NCBI RefSeq assembly: GCF_014201135.1 | Contig: NZ_JACHDR010000001.1 | Span: forward strand, 868,001-932,000 | Length of the DNA stretch: 64,000 nucleotides | From: Neomicrococcus aestuarii | Lineage (GTDB): Bacteria > Actinomycetota > Actinomycetes > Actinomycetales > Micrococcaceae | Direction of reading: 5' to 3' | Shown here: piece by piece, positions 9,000 through 18,931 of the stretch | How positions within the stretch are numbered: the first letter of the stretch is position 1 | Layout: every line of letters begins with the position of its first letter | Translations under genes and position numbers: made by a program | The notes under the pieces: generated by a model | What the model was told of the DNA's origin: nothing | Databases searched by the model: none | The model's input: the letters and a program-made list of their open reading frames with translations, nothing else

Positions 9000-11741
9000 G
9001 TGGCTAACGAAGAACCACAGATCTCTGACATCCGAAGCGGATTGACAGCCCAGTTCAAGGACGTCGATCCGGAAGAGACGTCAGAATGGGTTGAGTCATT
9101 CGACTCGCTCGTCGAGACGCAGGGCACCGAACGTGCTCAGTACATCATCCGCTCGCTGCTCCAGCGTGCTGGCGCCAAGAGCGTCGGCGTACCAATGGTG
9201 ACTACCACTGACTACGTCAACACCATCCCGGTTGATCAAGAGCCTTCCTTCCCGGGTAATGAGCAGTTTGAGCGACGCTACCGCGCTTTCATTCGCTGGA
9301 ACGCTGCCGTCATGGTGCACCGTGCGCAGCGCCCGGAGATCTCCGTGGGCGGTCACATTTCTACCTATGCAGGTGCAGCAACCCTGTACGAAGTTGGCTT
9401 CAACCACTTCTTCCGCGGTCAGGACCACCCAGGTGGCGGCGACCAGATCTTCTTCCAGGGCCACGCCTCCCCCGGTATGTACGCTCGCGCTTTCCTCGAA
9501 GGCCGTTTGGGCGAAGATGACTTGGACGCTTTCCGTCAGGAAAAGTCCAAGAAGAACGGCATGCCGTCCTACCCGCACCCACGTGCCATGCCGGAGTTCT
9601 GGCAGTTCCCCACCGTTTCCATGGGTCTTGGCCCGATGGACGCCATCTACCAGGCGCAGAACAACCGCTACCTGCAGAACCGCGGAATTAAGGACACCTC
9701 TGACCAGCAGGTCTGGGCGTTCTTGGGTGACGGCGAAATGGATGAGCCAGAATCTCGCGGTCTGCTCCAGCTCGCTGCAAACGAAAAGCTGGACAACCTC
9801 AACTTCGTGATCAACTGCAACCTCCAGCGCCTTGATGGCCCGGTGCGTGGCAATGGCAAGATCATGCAGGAACTTGAAGCGTTCTTCCGCGGTGCCGGCT
9901 GGAACGTCATCAAGGTTGTCTGGGGCCGCGAGTGGGATGCCCTTCTGGAGAAGGATGAAGACGGCGCGCTCGTTGACATCATGAACCAGACCCCGGATGG
10001 CGACTACCAGACCTACAAGGCTGAATCCGGCGCTTTCGTGCGCGAGCACTTCTTCGGCAAGAATCCAAAGACCAAGGAAATGGTCGCGGATATGACGGAT
10101 GAAGAGATCTGGAACCTCAAGCGTGGTGGCCACGACTACAAGAAGGTTTACGCCGCTTACAAGCAGGCTACGGAGCACAAGGGTCAGCCCACGGTGATCT
10201 TGGCCCACACGGTCAAGGGCTACGGCCTAGGCGCGCACTTCGAGGGCCGCAACGCGACCCACCAGATGAAGAAGTTGACCCTCAACGACCTCAAGCAGTT
10301 CCGCGATCACTTGCGTATCCCCATCACGGATGAGCAGCTCGAAGCGAACCCATACTTGCCGCCGTACTACCACCCAGGCATGGACGCACCGGAGATTCAA
10401 TACATGATGACCCGCCGCCACGCTCTTGGTGGATTCGTCCCTGAGCGACGCGATCGCCACACGCAGCTCGCGTTGTCTGGTGACAAGGCGTACGAGGTCG
10501 CGAAGCGCGGTTCTGGCAAGCAGCAGGCCGCTACCACCATGGCCTTTGTGCGTTTGCTCAAGGATCTGATGCGCGACAAGGAATTCGGCAAGCGTATTGT
10601 TCCGGTCATCCCGGATGAGGCCCGTACTTTCGGTATGGACTCCTTCTTCCCGACCGCGAAGATCTACAACCCGAAGGGCCAGAACTACACCTCGGTTGAC
10701 CGTGAGTTGGTTCTTGCTTACAAGGAATCCCCACAGGGCCAGATCCTTCACGCTGGCATCAACGAAGCTGGCTCTATGGCCGCTTTCATTGCCGCTGCGA
10801 CGAGCTACTCGACGCACGGCGAACCGTTGATCCCGATCTACATCTTCTACTCGATGTTCGGCTTCCAGCGCACCGGCGATTCCATTTGGGCTGCCGGTGA
10901 CCAGATGGCTCGTGGTTTCTTGGTGGGCGCTACCGCCGGCCGCACCACGTTGACGGGTGAAGGTTTGCAGCACGCCGACGGACACTCTCCATTGCTCGCG
11001 CTCACGAACCCTGCCGTGGTCACCTATGACCCTGCCTACGGTTACGAGATCGGTCACATCATGCGTGACGGCCTCGAGCGTATGTACGGTGGAAACCACC
11101 CTGATCCGAACGTCATGTACTACATCACCGTGTACAACGAGCCGATTCTGCAGCCTGCACAGCCTGAAGAGCTTGACGTCGAGGGCTTGCTCAAGGGTAT
11201 TTACCTCTTGGCACCAGCGAAGATCGATGGACCGCGCGCCCAGCTTCTGGCTTCCGGCGTTGCTGTTCCTTGGGCCATGGAAGCACAGCAGATCCTCGCC
11301 GATGAGTGGGGTGTCTCCGCTGACGTTTGGTCCGTGACCAGCTGGACTGAATTGCGCCGCGACGGTGTTGAAGCCGAACGCGAGGCACTGACCAACCTTG
11401 GTCAGGAACCGCGCGTTCCGTTCATCGCTCAGCAGCTCGCTGGAGCAACAGGACCGATCGTCGCCTCCACCGACTACGTCACCGCGCTTCCGGACTCTGT
11501 TCGCCAGTTCGTTCCGAACGAGTGGGCAACCTTGGGTGCTGACGAGTTCGGTTTCGCCGATACCCGTGCCGCAGCTCGTCGCTACTACAAGATCGACGCA
11601 CACTCGATGGTCGTCAAGACGCTCCAGATGCTGGGCCGTCGCGGCGAAGTCGATGCGAGCCTTGCACAGAGGGCGTTCGAAAAGTACGACTTGAACAACG
11701 TCAACGCTGGCACCAGCGGAAACGCTGGCGGCGACGCTTAA
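9000..11741 (+). CDS. aceE: Pyruvate dehydrogenase E1 component, homodimeric type
   Basis: Thiamine-diphosphate-dependent decarboxylation of pyruvate and acetyl transfer to the lipoyl E2 of the pyruvate dehydrogenase complex. 913 residues, the single-chain E1 of actinobacteria and enterobacteria. The ThDP/magnesium segment begins [11 protein letters not shown] (near residue 242) and continues to the [19 protein letters not shown] motif near 273. The transketolase-like C-terminal half includes [19 protein letters not shown]. The GTG start is set by AAGGAG ten bases upstream. No E2 or E3 gene is adjacent, the usual arrangement in actinobacteria. Terminated by the hairpin at 11786. Confidence 0.98.
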   Translation: MANEEPQISDIRSGLTAQFKDVDPEETSEWVESFDSLVETQGTERAQYIIRSLLQRAGAKSVGVPMVTTTDYVNTIPVDQEPSFPGNEQFERRYRAFIRWNAAVMVHRAQRPEISVGGHISTYAGAATLYEVGFNHFFRGQDHPGGGDQIFFQGHASPGMYARAFLEGRLGEDDLDAFRQEKSKKNGMPSYPHPRAMPEFWQFPTVSMGLGPMDAIYQAQNNRYLQNRGIKDTSDQQVWAFLGDGEMDEPESRGLLQLAANEKLDNLNFVINCNLQRLDGPVRGNGKIMQELEAFFRGAGWNVIKVVWGREWDALLEKDEDGALVDIMNQTPDGDYQTYKAESGAFVREHFFGKNPKTKEMVADMTDEEIWNLKRGGHDYKKVYAAYKQATEHKGQPTVILAHTVKGYGLGAHFEGRNATHQMKKLTLNDLKQFRDHLRIPITDEQLEANPYLPPYYHPGMDAPEIQYMMTRRHALGGFVPERRDRHTQLALSGDKAYEVAKRGSGKQQAATTMAFVRLLKDLMRDKEFGKRIVPVIPDEARTFGMDSFFPTAKIYNPKGQNYTSVDRELVLAYKESPQGQILHAGINEAGSMAAFIAAATSYSTHGEPLIPIYIFYSMFGFQRTGDSIWAAGDQMARGFLVGATAGRTTLTGEGLQHADGHSPLLALTNPAVVTYDPAYGYEIGHIMRDGLERMYGGNHPDPNVMYYITVYNEPILQPAQPEELDVEGLLKGIYLLAPAKIDGPRAQLLASGVAVPWAMEAQQILADEWGVSADVWSVTSWTELRRDGVEAEREALTNLGQEPRVPFIAQQLAGATGPIVASTDYVTALPDSVRQFVPNEWATLGADEFGFADTRAAARRYYKIDAHSMVVKTLQMLGRRGEVDASLAQRAFEKYDLNNVNAGTSGNAGGDA

Positions 11742-11785
11742 TTCGCACAATGCTTGGTCCGGGGATAGCCCAGTAAGGCACCTGA

Positions 11786-11825
11786 AAGGGGCGGAATCAA
11801 CTTCGGTTGGTTCCGCCCCTTCTTT
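11786..11825 (+). terminator. Intrinsic terminator of aceE
   Basis: AAGGGGCGGAA at 11786-11796 pairs with TTCCGCCCCTT at 11811-11821, with inner pairing TCAAC/GGTTG, followed by CTTTG. It separates aceE from the fasR gene that starts at 11879. Confidence 0.85.
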
Positions 11826-11878
11826 GTAGACTTCCCACAAATTTGTATCGGGCGCTCGCGTCCGTATCCTTGGGAAGT

Positions 11879-13093
11879 ATGACTTCCACCCGGCCACCTG
11901 CTCGCACCTCTGAGAGAGCAGGCTCGGCTGTGAATCCAGCCCCTAACGCCAGCCGCGAAACGATCGCTCGTGTCCGCGCCAATCTGGGACAGCTATCCAC
12001 CGTGGCGTTGAAGCAAATGGATCAGTCGCTCCCGTGGTACCGCGGTTTGCGTCCCGAGGAGCGTTCGGCCCTGGGGCTCGTGGCGCAGCAAGGTATCTCC
12101 AGTTTTGTCTCCTGGCTAGAGTCCCCCAGCGCTCCGCAGTGGGTGGTCAACGACGTCTTCGGTGCTGCCCCCACCGAACTCACTCGCTCGATTAGTCTGC
12201 AGATGGCGCTTCAGCTGATCCGCGCCATCGTGGACGTCGTGGAACGGCAAGTTCCGCACTTGGCCCCCAACGCAGAGCAGCCGCTCTTGCGAGAAGCGGT
12301 CTTGATTTACTCTCGCGAGGTCGCCTTCGCCACCGCTGACGTGTACGCTCGCGCCGCCGAGTCCCGTGGCGCCTGGGATTCTCGCTTGGAAGCCCTTGTG
12401 GTGGACGCGATCATGCGGGGTGAAGATCCGGATTCTCTGCGCTCACGCATCTCCGCCATTGGCTGGAAATCACAGTCAAATATTTTGGTGATGATCGGCA
12501 ATACGCCGGAGAATCCGGGGGCAAGCTTCGTGAGCGAGGTGCGCCGCGCGGCCACTCGCCACGTCAAAGATTGCTTGGTGGGCATTCAAGGGGACCGGCT
12601 CATTTTACTTCTTGGCGGAGTGAACGACGCCGCAGCTTACGTTCGCTTGGCCGCCTACTTTGGCCCGGGCCCGGTGGTGCACAGCACTATTGCTCAGTCT
12701 TTACAGGACGCGACCAAGTCCGCCCAGGGCGCACTTGCGGCCCTCGCGGCTGCCCACGCGTGGCCAGAAGCTCCGCGACCGGTGTCCTCCACCGATTTGT
12801 GGCCAGAACGACTCATGAACGGGGATGCCACGGCACGTACCGCACTGGTTGAAGCCGTGTATCAGCCGCTCCAGAAGGCCGGAAATGGACTCATCGAAAC
12901 CCTAGCCGCGTACCTGGAGCTGGGGCATTCCCTCGAAGCAACTTCACGCGAACTGTTCATTCACACCAACACCGTCCGGTACCGACTCAAGCGCGTGCTG
13001 GATATCACAAGCTGGGACCCCCTCATTCCGCGTGACGCCTTTGTCCTTCATTGCGCTCTCACGGCAGGCCGATTAGCCGTCTTGAAAGAATGA
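11879..13093 (+). CDS. fasR: PucR/CdaR-type transcriptional regulator, FasR-like activator of fatty acid synthesis genes
   Basis: 404 residues from the ATG at 11879; the open frame reaches back to 11807, but that part overlaps the aceE terminator. The C-terminal 60 residues (LEATSRELFIHTNTVRYRLKRVLDIT) form the helix-turn-helix of PucR/CdaR regulators; the central region is the GGDEF-like fold typical of the family. In Streptomyces coelicolor the gene in the same position, fasR, activates fabD-fabH-acpP-fabF. By position and family this is the orthologue, acting on the operon that starts 109 bp downstream, where two inverted repeats lie. Effector unknown, presumably an acyl-CoA or malonyl-CoA signal. 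Confidence 0.88.
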   Translation: MTSTRPPARTSERAGSAVNPAPNASRETIARVRANLGQLSTVALKQMDQSLPWYRGLRPEERSALGLVAQQGISSFVSWLESPSAPQWVVNDVFGAAPTELTRSISLQMALQLIRAIVDVVERQVPHLAPNAEQPLLREAVLIYSREVAFATADVYARAAESRGAWDSRLEALVVDAIMRGEDPDSLRSRISAIGWKSQSNILVMIGNTPENPGASFVSEVRRAATRHVKDCLVGIQGDRLILLLGGVNDAAAYVRLAAYFGPGPVVHSTIAQSLQDATKSAQGALAALAAAHAWPEAPRPVSSTDLWPERLMNGDATARTALVEAVYQPLQKAGNGLIETLAAYLELGHSLEATSRELFIHTNTVRYRLKRVLDITSWDPLIPRDAFVLHCALTAGRLAVLKE

Positions 13094-13121
13094 GAACTGG
13101 CGTATCGGGAATAGACTGAAA

Positions 13122-13171
13122 TTGTAGGTAAGCTACAAACTGTATTTGAGAGCTTGGTGTCCGCAGGACAC
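13122..13171 (+). promoter_or_regulatory. Two inverted repeats upstream of fabD, candidate regulator sites
   Basis: Between fasR and fabD lie TTGTAG-GTAAG-CTACAA (13122-13138) and GTGTCC-GCA-GGACAC (13157-13171), both perfect 6-bp arms. One or both may be the operator for FasR or another lipid regulator; the second could also shape the fabD leader RNA. No experimental consensus was compared. Confidence 0.45.
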
Positions 13172-13202
13172 GTGTGTTGGCTCAATCTTTTGAGAAGGTG
13201 AA

Positions 13203-14150
13203 ATGGTGCTCGCGATTGTTTGCCCCGGACAGGGGTCTCAGGTTCCCGGTTTTCTCCAGCCATGGCTCGAGGTACCCGGCGTACGGGAACACCTTGAAGC
13301 CCTCTCAGAAGTGGTGGGCAAGGATCTCATTCACCTCGGCACTGAAGCCGATGAAGAGACCATCAAGGACACCGCCGTTGCTCAGCCACTCATTGTCGCT
13401 GCCGGTCTGGTCGCCGCCCGCGCCCTCTTTGGCGAAGATTCCTCGGTCCTCGATTCCGCGATTTTCGCAGGACACAGCGTTGGCGAAATTACCGCCTCAG
13501 CCATCTCCGGGGCACTCACGGAAGCAGACGCCGTCGTATTTGTGCGTGAACGGGCCAACGCCATGGCTAAAGCCGCCGCCGCCGTCCCCACGGGAATGAG
13601 CGCCGTCTTGGGTGGCGACGAAGCCGCAGTGCGTGCGCGCCTCGATTCCTTGCGGCTAACCCCCGCTAATGCCAATGGTGGCGGGCAGATTGTTGCCGCC
13701 GGAACGTTGGAACAGCTTGAACGACTCACCGATGAGCCACCGGAGCGAGCCCGAGTGATCCCGCTGAAGGTTGCTGGCGCGTTCCACACCTCGCACATGG
13801 CTCCGGCCGTGACGGTCTTGGAAGACCTTTCGGCATCGCTCTCCCCCGCCGATCCCCGTTCAGTGTTGCTGAGCAACTTTGACGGACAACCCGTTGCGAG
13901 CGGCAGCGCTAACCTTGCGTCCCTCGTCGCTCAGGTCTCCCGCCCGGTCCGCTGGGACGCGTGCATGGAGACGCTGCTTGCTCAGGGAGTGACCGGAATT
14001 ATTGAGCTTCCTCCTGCAGGAACGCTCGTAGGACTCGCGAAGCGCGGCATGAAGGGTGTTGCCTCCCTCGCCGTAAAGAGCCCTGAAGACTTAGAGGCCG
14101 CACGGGCCTTTGCGGCGGAACACACCGCACCATCAGAGAAAGAAGTTTAG
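13203..14150 (+). CDS. fabD: Malonyl-CoA:ACP transacylase
   Basis: Loads malonyl groups onto acyl carrier protein for type II fatty acid synthesis. 315 residues starting ATG with VCPGQGSQVPG, the standard FabD opening; nucleophile Ser92 in GHSVGE and catalytic histidine in AGAFHTSHM near residue 200. AAGGTG precedes the start. First gene of the fabD-fabH-acpP-fabF operon; fabH begins one base after the fabD stop. Confidence 0.97.
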   Translation: MVLAIVCPGQGSQVPGFLQPWLEVPGVREHLEALSEVVGKDLIHLGTEADEETIKDTAVAQPLIVAAGLVAARALFGEDSSVLDSAIFAGHSVGEITASAISGALTEADAVVFVRERANAMAKAAAAVPTGMSAVLGGDEAAVRARLDSLRLTPANANGGGQIVAAGTLEQLERLTDEPPERARVIPLKVAGAFHTSHMAPAVTVLEDLSASLSPADPRSVLLSNFDGQPVASGSANLASLVAQVSRPVRWDACMETLLAQGVTGIIELPPAGTLVGLAKRGMKGVASLAVKSPEDLEAARAFAAEHTAPSEKEV

Positions 14151-14151
14151 A

Positions 14152-15207
14152 GTGACCGCAACTCTTAATCAGCTGACCCCTAACAAGCATGCACGGATCC
14201 TCTCCGTGGGTGCTTTCCGGCCCAGCAACCTCGTCACCAACGACGATCTCGTAGAGGCTATCGACTCTTCTGACGAGTGGATCCGCCAACGCACGGGCAT
14301 CATCACCCGTCAGCGTGCGGATGCGGAAACTTCGGTTCTTGATATGGCTGAGGGTGCCGCTCGCGAAGCTCTCGCGAATGCTGGAATTGAGGCTTCCCAG
14401 CTGGGTGCAGTCATTGTTTCCACTGTGACGTTCCCGTTTGCTACCCCCTCCGCAGCAGCTGCACTCTCAGGACGCATTGGCGCTTCCCCAGCCCCAGCGT
14501 TTGATATCTCAGCTGCGTGTGCCGGTTACTGTTACGGCGTGGCTCAGGCAGATGCTTTGGTTCGCTCCGGCATGGCTGAATACGTCCTCGTTGTGGGGGT
14601 TGAGAAGCTCAGTGATTTCATCGACTCCACCGAACGCACCATCTCCTTCTTGCTCGGCGACGGCGCCGGCGCTGTAGTCATCGGCAAGTCAGAGGTCCCC
14701 GGCATTTCCCCGTCGGTGTGGGGCTCCGAAGGCGAAAAGTGGGACACCATCAGCATGACCAACTCATTGTTGGATCTGCGCACTTTGGCCCTGGCTGCGG
14801 AAGCCAACCCAGGCGAAAAGGCTATTGCTGCCGAAGGTACCGAGAAGCTCTGGCCAACCCTGCGCCAGGACGGACCTTCCGTCTTCCGCTGGGCAGTCTG
14901 GGAAATGGCGAAGGTGGCTAAGAAGGCCCTCGACGACGCCGGCATCACCTCCGACGATCTCGCCGCTTTCTTGCCTCACCAGGCCAACATGCGCATCATC
15001 GACGAAATGGTCAAGCAGCTCAAGATCCCAGAAACGGTTGTAGTTGCTCGCGATATCGCCGAGTCTGGTAATACCTCCGCAGCGTCGATTCCATTGGCGA
15101 TGCACCGAGTGTTGAAGGAGAACCCTGAGCTTTCAGGAGAACTCGCACTTCAAATTGGTTTTGGCGCCGGACTCGTTTTTGGCGCTCAAGTGGTGGTCTT
15201 GCCCTAG
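14152..15207 (+). CDS. fabH: 3-oxoacyl-ACP synthase III (initiation ketosynthase)
   Basis: Condenses acyl-CoA primers with malonyl-ACP to start chain synthesis; in actinobacteria it commonly favours branched primers. 351 residues from a GTG at 14152. Catalytic triad: Cys123 in ISAACAGYCYG, His in LPHQANMRI, and Asn in ESGNTSAAS. The upstream open frame overlaps fabD and is ignored; GAGAAAGAAG lies just before the GTG. Translationally close to fabD (no spacer). Confidence 0.97.
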   Translation: MTATLNQLTPNKHARILSVGAFRPSNLVTNDDLVEAIDSSDEWIRQRTGIITRQRADAETSVLDMAEGAAREALANAGIEASQLGAVIVSTVTFPFATPSAAAALSGRIGASPAPAFDISAACAGYCYGVAQADALVRSGMAEYVLVVGVEKLSDFIDSTERTISFLLGDGAGAVVIGKSEVPGISPSVWGSEGEKWDTISMTNSLLDLRTLALAAEANPGEKAIAAEGTEKLWPTLRQDGPSVFRWAVWEMAKVAKKALDDAGITSDDLAAFLPHQANMRIIDEMVKQLKIPETVVVARDIAESGNTSAASIPLAMHRVLKENPELSGELALQIGFGAGLVFGAQVVVLP

Positions 15208-15328
15208 TACTGCTCGCAGTACTGAGCTAAGTCCACCAACACTGTCCACTCCGCAAAAAGCGGTTGGAGAACGTGCCGGTTTTCCGGCCCACGAAAGCCG
15301 GGTAACCGGCACCAGAAAAGGAGCACAC

Positions 15329-15577
15329 ATGGCAAGCAACGAAGAAATCTTGGCCGGCCTCGCAGAGATCGTCAACGAAGAAACCGGTCTTGAGACCTCG
15401 GACGTTCAGCTCGAGAAGTCCTTCACCGAGGACCTTGACATCGACTCCATCTCCATGATGACCATCGTCGTGAACGCAGAAGACAAGTTCGGCGTGAAGA
15501 TCCCGGACGAGGAAGTCAAGAACCTCAAGACCGTTGGCGACGCTGTTGACTTCATCTCGAAGGCACAGGACGCCTAA
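15329..15577 (+). CDS. acpP: Acyl carrier protein
   Basis: 82-residue acidic carrier protein. The phosphopantetheine attachment site is Ser40 in LDIDSISMM; the surrounding sequence (TEDLDID, AEDKFGVKIPDEE) is standard. AAGGAG sits eight bases before the ATG. The frame is open further upstream but without ACP resemblance. It carries the growing chain between FabD, FabH and FabF encoded on either side. Confidence 0.97.
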   Translation: MASNEEILAGLAEIVNEETGLETSDVQLEKSFTEDLDIDSISMMTIVVNAEDKFGVKIPDEEVKNLKTVGDAVDFISKAQDA

Positions 15578-15747
15578 GTCTTCTCTGAGTTTGTAGCGAA
15601 CCACTACGTTCGCCGCTAGATCGTGTGGTGTGGAAGCGACTGCCCGTTGCTCCACACCACACGTTCACTACCTAGACTTCTACCCCACTCCCCAAAGACG
15701 CTTGAGCGCTGGTTCGAGCAGCCAATCCACACAACGGAGACTTATCC

Positions 15748-16995
15748 ATGACACGCAAGGTGGTCATTACCGGACTCGGGGCCTTCACGCCCATTGGAAG
15801 CGACGCACCCACCACGTGGGAAAACTCGCTCAAAGGTACGTCGGGTGTCCGCAAGCTCACGGACGAGTGGGTTGAAAAGTACGAGCTTCCTGTCAGCATC
15901 GCGGCTAAGGCAGCCGCTCCTGCAGCAGACTTCTTGTCCCGCGTTGAAATGAAACGTATGGACCCGTCCACCCAATTCGCGGTCATCGCAGCCCGTGAAG
16001 CGTGGAAGGACTCCGGCATCGATACGGACGCCATTGATCACGACCGATTCGCGGTATCCTTCGCCACTGGCATTGGTGGCGTGTGGACCTTGCTCGATGG
16101 GTGGGACACCCTGCGGGAACGCGGTCCGCGACGCGTGATGCCAATGACCGTTCCCATGTTGATGCCTAACGGCCCGGCCGCTGCTGTGAGCCTTGACCTG
16201 GGAGCTCGCGGATCCGCACGCACACCAGTGTCAGCTTGCGCCTCCGGTACGGAAGCAATGGCTCAGGGCCTTGAACTTATCCGTCAAGGTAAGGCTGATG
16301 TTGTGGTGGTTGGTGGCGCTGAAGCTGCTATTCACCCTATGCCGATGGCTTCTTTTGCTGCCATGCAAGCACTGTCCAAGCGCAATGACGAACCCGAACG
16401 CGCTTCACGCCCTTATGACATCGACCGCGATGGCTTTGTCATGGGCGAAGGCGCTGGCGCCATTGTTCTTGAATCCGAAGAGCACGCTCTTGCCCGTGGC
16501 GCCCGCATTTACGCGGAGCTCGCCGGTGCAGGAATCACCTCCGACGCTCACCACATCACCGCGCCTGACCCAGAAGGCCTTGGTGCAACGCGTGCGCTTC
16601 GTGCAGCAATGGAAGACGGCGGAATTGTTCCGACGGACGTCGTCCACGTCAACGCCCACGCTACCTCCACCCCAGTGGGTGACGTTCCGGAATACACCGC
16701 TTTGAAGACCGCTCTTGGCGATCACCTCGAGGATGTTTGGGTGTCGGCAACAAAGTCGCAGATGGGCCACCTCTTGGGAGCCTCGGGCGCGGTTGAATCT
16801 GTCCTCACCACGCTGGCCGTGTACCACCGCAAGGCGCCTCTGACCATCAACCTTGAGAACCAGGATCCAAAGATCCCCCTCAAGGTCGTGACTAGCCCCA
16901 CGGATTTGCCAGAAGGTGAGATCGTTGCGCTGAACAACTCGTTCGGCTTCGGCGGCCACAACGCCGTCGTCGCCATTCGCAGCTACACGAAGTAA
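15748..16995 (+). CDS. fabF: 3-oxoacyl-ACP synthase II (elongation ketosynthase)
   Basis: Elongates acyl-ACP with malonyl-ACP. 415 residues with the Cys-His-His set of condensing enzymes: SACASGTEAM, VNAHATSTPVGD and MGHLLGASGAVES, and the C-terminal NNSFGFGGHNA. The ATG at 15748 follows CGGAG. There is a 170-bp gap after acpP in which no separate gene is seen. The operon ends at the hairpin starting 17008. Confidence 0.97.
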   Translation: MTRKVVITGLGAFTPIGSDAPTTWENSLKGTSGVRKLTDEWVEKYELPVSIAAKAAAPAADFLSRVEMKRMDPSTQFAVIAAREAWKDSGIDTDAIDHDRFAVSFATGIGGVWTLLDGWDTLRERGPRRVMPMTVPMLMPNGPAAAVSLDLGARGSARTPVSACASGTEAMAQGLELIRQGKADVVVVGGAEAAIHPMPMASFAAMQALSKRNDEPERASRPYDIDRDGFVMGEGAGAIVLESEEHALARGARIYAELAGAGITSDAHHITAPDPEGLGATRALRAAMEDGGIVPTDVVHVNAHATSTPVGDVPEYTALKTALGDHLEDVWVSATKSQMGHLLGASGAVESVLTTLAVYHRKAPLTINLENQDPKIPLKVVTSPTDLPEGEIVALNNSFGFGGHNAVVAIRSYTK

Positions 16996-17007
16996 ATCTA
17001 GAAACCT

Positions 17008-17056
17008 CAAAGGGAGGGTTTCTCGTCCAGAAATGGATGAGAAACCCTCCCTTTGC
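17008..17056 (+). terminator. Intrinsic terminator of the fab operon
   Basis: CAAAGGGAGGGTTTCTC at 17008-17024 pairs with its complement ending at 17055, with a GTCCAGAAATGGAT loop region. Very stable stem, short T-rich tail. It can work for transcription from either side. Confidence 0.85.
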
Positions 17057-17106
17057 TGTTGGTCTGGGCCTTCCTCAAACGCTTTCGCGCACCCAGACAC
17101 CTAGGT

Positions 17107-17146
17107 GATCAGCCAACTAGGGGTTCACAGTCCTGATTGGCTGATC
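17107..17146. repeat. Perfect 10-bp inverted repeat between fabF and the DUF3145 gene
   Basis: GATCAGCCAA at 17107-17116 and its exact complement at 17137-17146, separated by 20 bases. It lies 50 bp after the minus-strand DUF3145 stop. There is no T-run, so a classical terminator is uncertain; a protein site or RNA 3' hairpin is possible. Confidence 0.5.
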
Positions 17147-17195
17147 GACCAGTGGGCATTACACCGAGAGTAAATGCCACTAAGAGATGGAGCTA

Positions 17196-17699
17196 CTAGC
17201 CGACGCGGTGGAGCCAACGGACGGGAGCGCCGTCTGCTGCATGGCGGAACGGCTCGAGTTCTTCGTCCCAGGCCTCGCCCAATGCCAGTGAAAGCTCTTG
17301 ATACACCACGGCTGGTTGTCCGGCGCCTGATTCGTAGGCATAACGGATGCGATCTTCGCTCACCATGATGTTTCCGGCCGCGTCCGTGGTGCCGTGGAAG
17401 ATTCCCAACTCAGGGGTGTGCGACCATCGGCTACCGTCTACGCCGAGGCTTGGCTCTTCGGTCACTTCATAGCGAAGCTGTGCCCAGCCGCGCAGCGTGG
17501 ATGCCAGTACGGCGCCTGTTCCTTGAGGACCGGTCCACCCCACTTCGGCACGGAAAGAGCCGGGCTCGGCTGGTTGTGGGGACCAAGACAATTGTGTGCG
17601 CTGCTCAGTGATCGAGCCAATGGCCCATTCAATATGTGGACATAGCGCAGTAGGGGCAGAGTGAATAAACAGCACTCCCCTAGTCTTGACGTCACTCAT
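17196..17699 (-). CDS. DUF3145 family protein
   Basis: 167 residues, starting MSDVKTRGVLFIHSAPTALCPHIEWAIG, which identifies the actinobacterial DUF3145 family. The second half contains LSLALGEAWDEELEPFRHAADG. No signal peptide, membrane segment or catalytic motif is evident. AGGAGGAAAG precedes the ATG. The gene is regularly found next to the fab operon in actinobacteria, here convergent to fabF. Function unknown. Confidence 0.9.
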   Translation of the reverse strand: MSDVKTRGVLFIHSAPTALCPHIEWAIGSITEQRTQLSWSPQPAEPGSFRAEVGWTGPQGTGAVLASTLRGWAQLRYEVTEEPSLGVDGSRWSHTPELGIFHGTTDAAGNIMVSEDRIRYAYESGAGQPAVVYQELSLALGEAWDEELEPFRHAADGAPVRWLHRVG

Positions 17700-17890
17700 C
17701 TTTCCTCCTGTGAACCGGTGGTGCGTCTTCCCCTACGACCACTGTTCTAAGAAAAGTCTGAATGACCTAACAATCATTGTGCCTGAAGATGAGAAAAATC
17801 ACCAACCGACTTTTCGATTGATGAATCTCTTTCTCTCCAAGCGGTAGTTGATGTCAATTAGTCGGTAACTTCCGGTTGCAGTTCCAAGGG

Positions 17891-18880
17891 TTAGGAGCGC
17901 GGATGGGCCCGAGCGAAGCTCTCCCGGAGGCGATCAATAGACACGTGGGTATACAGCTGAGTAGTTGCCAGCGAGCTATGTCCCAGAATTTCTTGAACGG
18001 CGCGCAAATCTGCACCTCCGTCGAGGAGGTGCGTGGCTGCCGTGTGTCGAAGAACGTGCGGTCCGCGTGCCGAAGTGTCGCCGAGTTTTTCGAGGCGTTG
18101 CGATACAACGTCTCTGACTTGCCGCTGGTTGATTCGGGCGCCGCGTTTTCCCAAGAACAGCGCAGCTCTTGCATCACTTGTGGTCGCCGGCGCAGAGTCT
18201 TGGGCATTGGCACGAATATTTCGTCGACCGCGGTCCAGCCACTCGCCGAGGGCATCCCGTGCCGGAAGGCCGAAGGGAACCGTGCGTTGCTTGTCTCCCT
18301 TGCCGGTAACTCGCACGACGCACCGTTCGAGGTCCAAGTCATCCACATCAATGCCTACCAGCTCCCCCACACGAATGCCGGTGGCATAGAGCAACTCGAT
18401 CATGGCCTGATCCCGTGAGTGGACGGACTGTTCCAATTGGGACTCCGCCGACTCACCTACCTTCGGTTGTCCTTCCGATGCGTCACCAGAGGAGTTCTGG
18501 GTTGGTTGGATGAGCCGCGACATTTGATCATTGCGAAGGACTGGCGGAAGTTTCTTCTCCAGCTTCGGAGACTGCAGTCGCAAGGATGGATCCAGAGAAA
18601 TGAAACCTTCTCGTTTTGCCCATGCAAAGAGTCGGCGAATGGAGGATTGACGTCGTGCCAGTGTGGTTCGGGAAACGCCGGAACTTTGCTGAGCTGCCAA
18701 CCAAGTCCTCAGGTGCGAAAGAGTGGTTTCGCCGAAGTCCTCGACACCCATTGAGGTCAAGAAAGTTTGGAGATTCCGCACGTCACCCAGATAGGCGCGC
18801 ACGGTATTGGGACTCACGTTGCGCTCCAGCGCTAGGAATCGCTCAAATCCATCTCGCCACTGCTGGTTGACTGCACTCAC
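17891..18880 (-). CDS. xerC: Tyrosine recombinase XerC
   Basis: Chromosome-dimer resolution at dif together with XerD. 329 residues: N-terminal SAM-like core-binding domain (VSPNTVRAYLGDVRNLQTFL) and catalytic domain with Arg170 (ATGIRVGEL), Lys194, His275/Arg278 (HVLRHTAATH), His301 and Tyr310. It is longer than the usual 300 residues because of a hydrophilic insertion at about 126-156 just before the catalytic domain. It lies directly downstream of dprA in the same direction (51-bp gap), a usual actinobacterial order. Confidence 0.94.
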   Translation of the reverse strand: MSAVNQQWRDGFERFLALERNVSPNTVRAYLGDVRNLQTFLTSMGVEDFGETTLSHLRTWLAAQQSSGVSRTTLARRQSSIRRLFAWAKREGFISLDPSLRLQSPKLEKKLPPVLRNDQMSRLIQPTQNSSGDASEGQPKVGESAESQLEQSVHSRDQAMIELLYATGIRVGELVGIDVDDLDLERCVVRVTGKGDKQRTVPFGLPARDALGEWLDRGRRNIRANAQDSAPATTSDARAALFLGKRGARINQRQVRDVVSQRLEKLGDTSARGPHVLRHTAATHLLDGGADLRAVQEILGHSSLATTQLYTHVSIDRLRESFARAHPRS

Positions 18881-18931
18881 GTTTTCACTCTAGTGGCCAT
18901 TCCTCGTGGTTCCGGTTCAAGGAGTGCACTT

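Noticed and set aside
10227-11897. 556-codon minus-strand open frame opposite aceE
   Set aside because: Shadow of aceE; no motifs and it runs through the aceE terminator.
17891-18880. XerC as part of an integrase or mobile element
   Set aside because: It sits in the conserved dprA-xerC context with no att sites, cargo or composition change.
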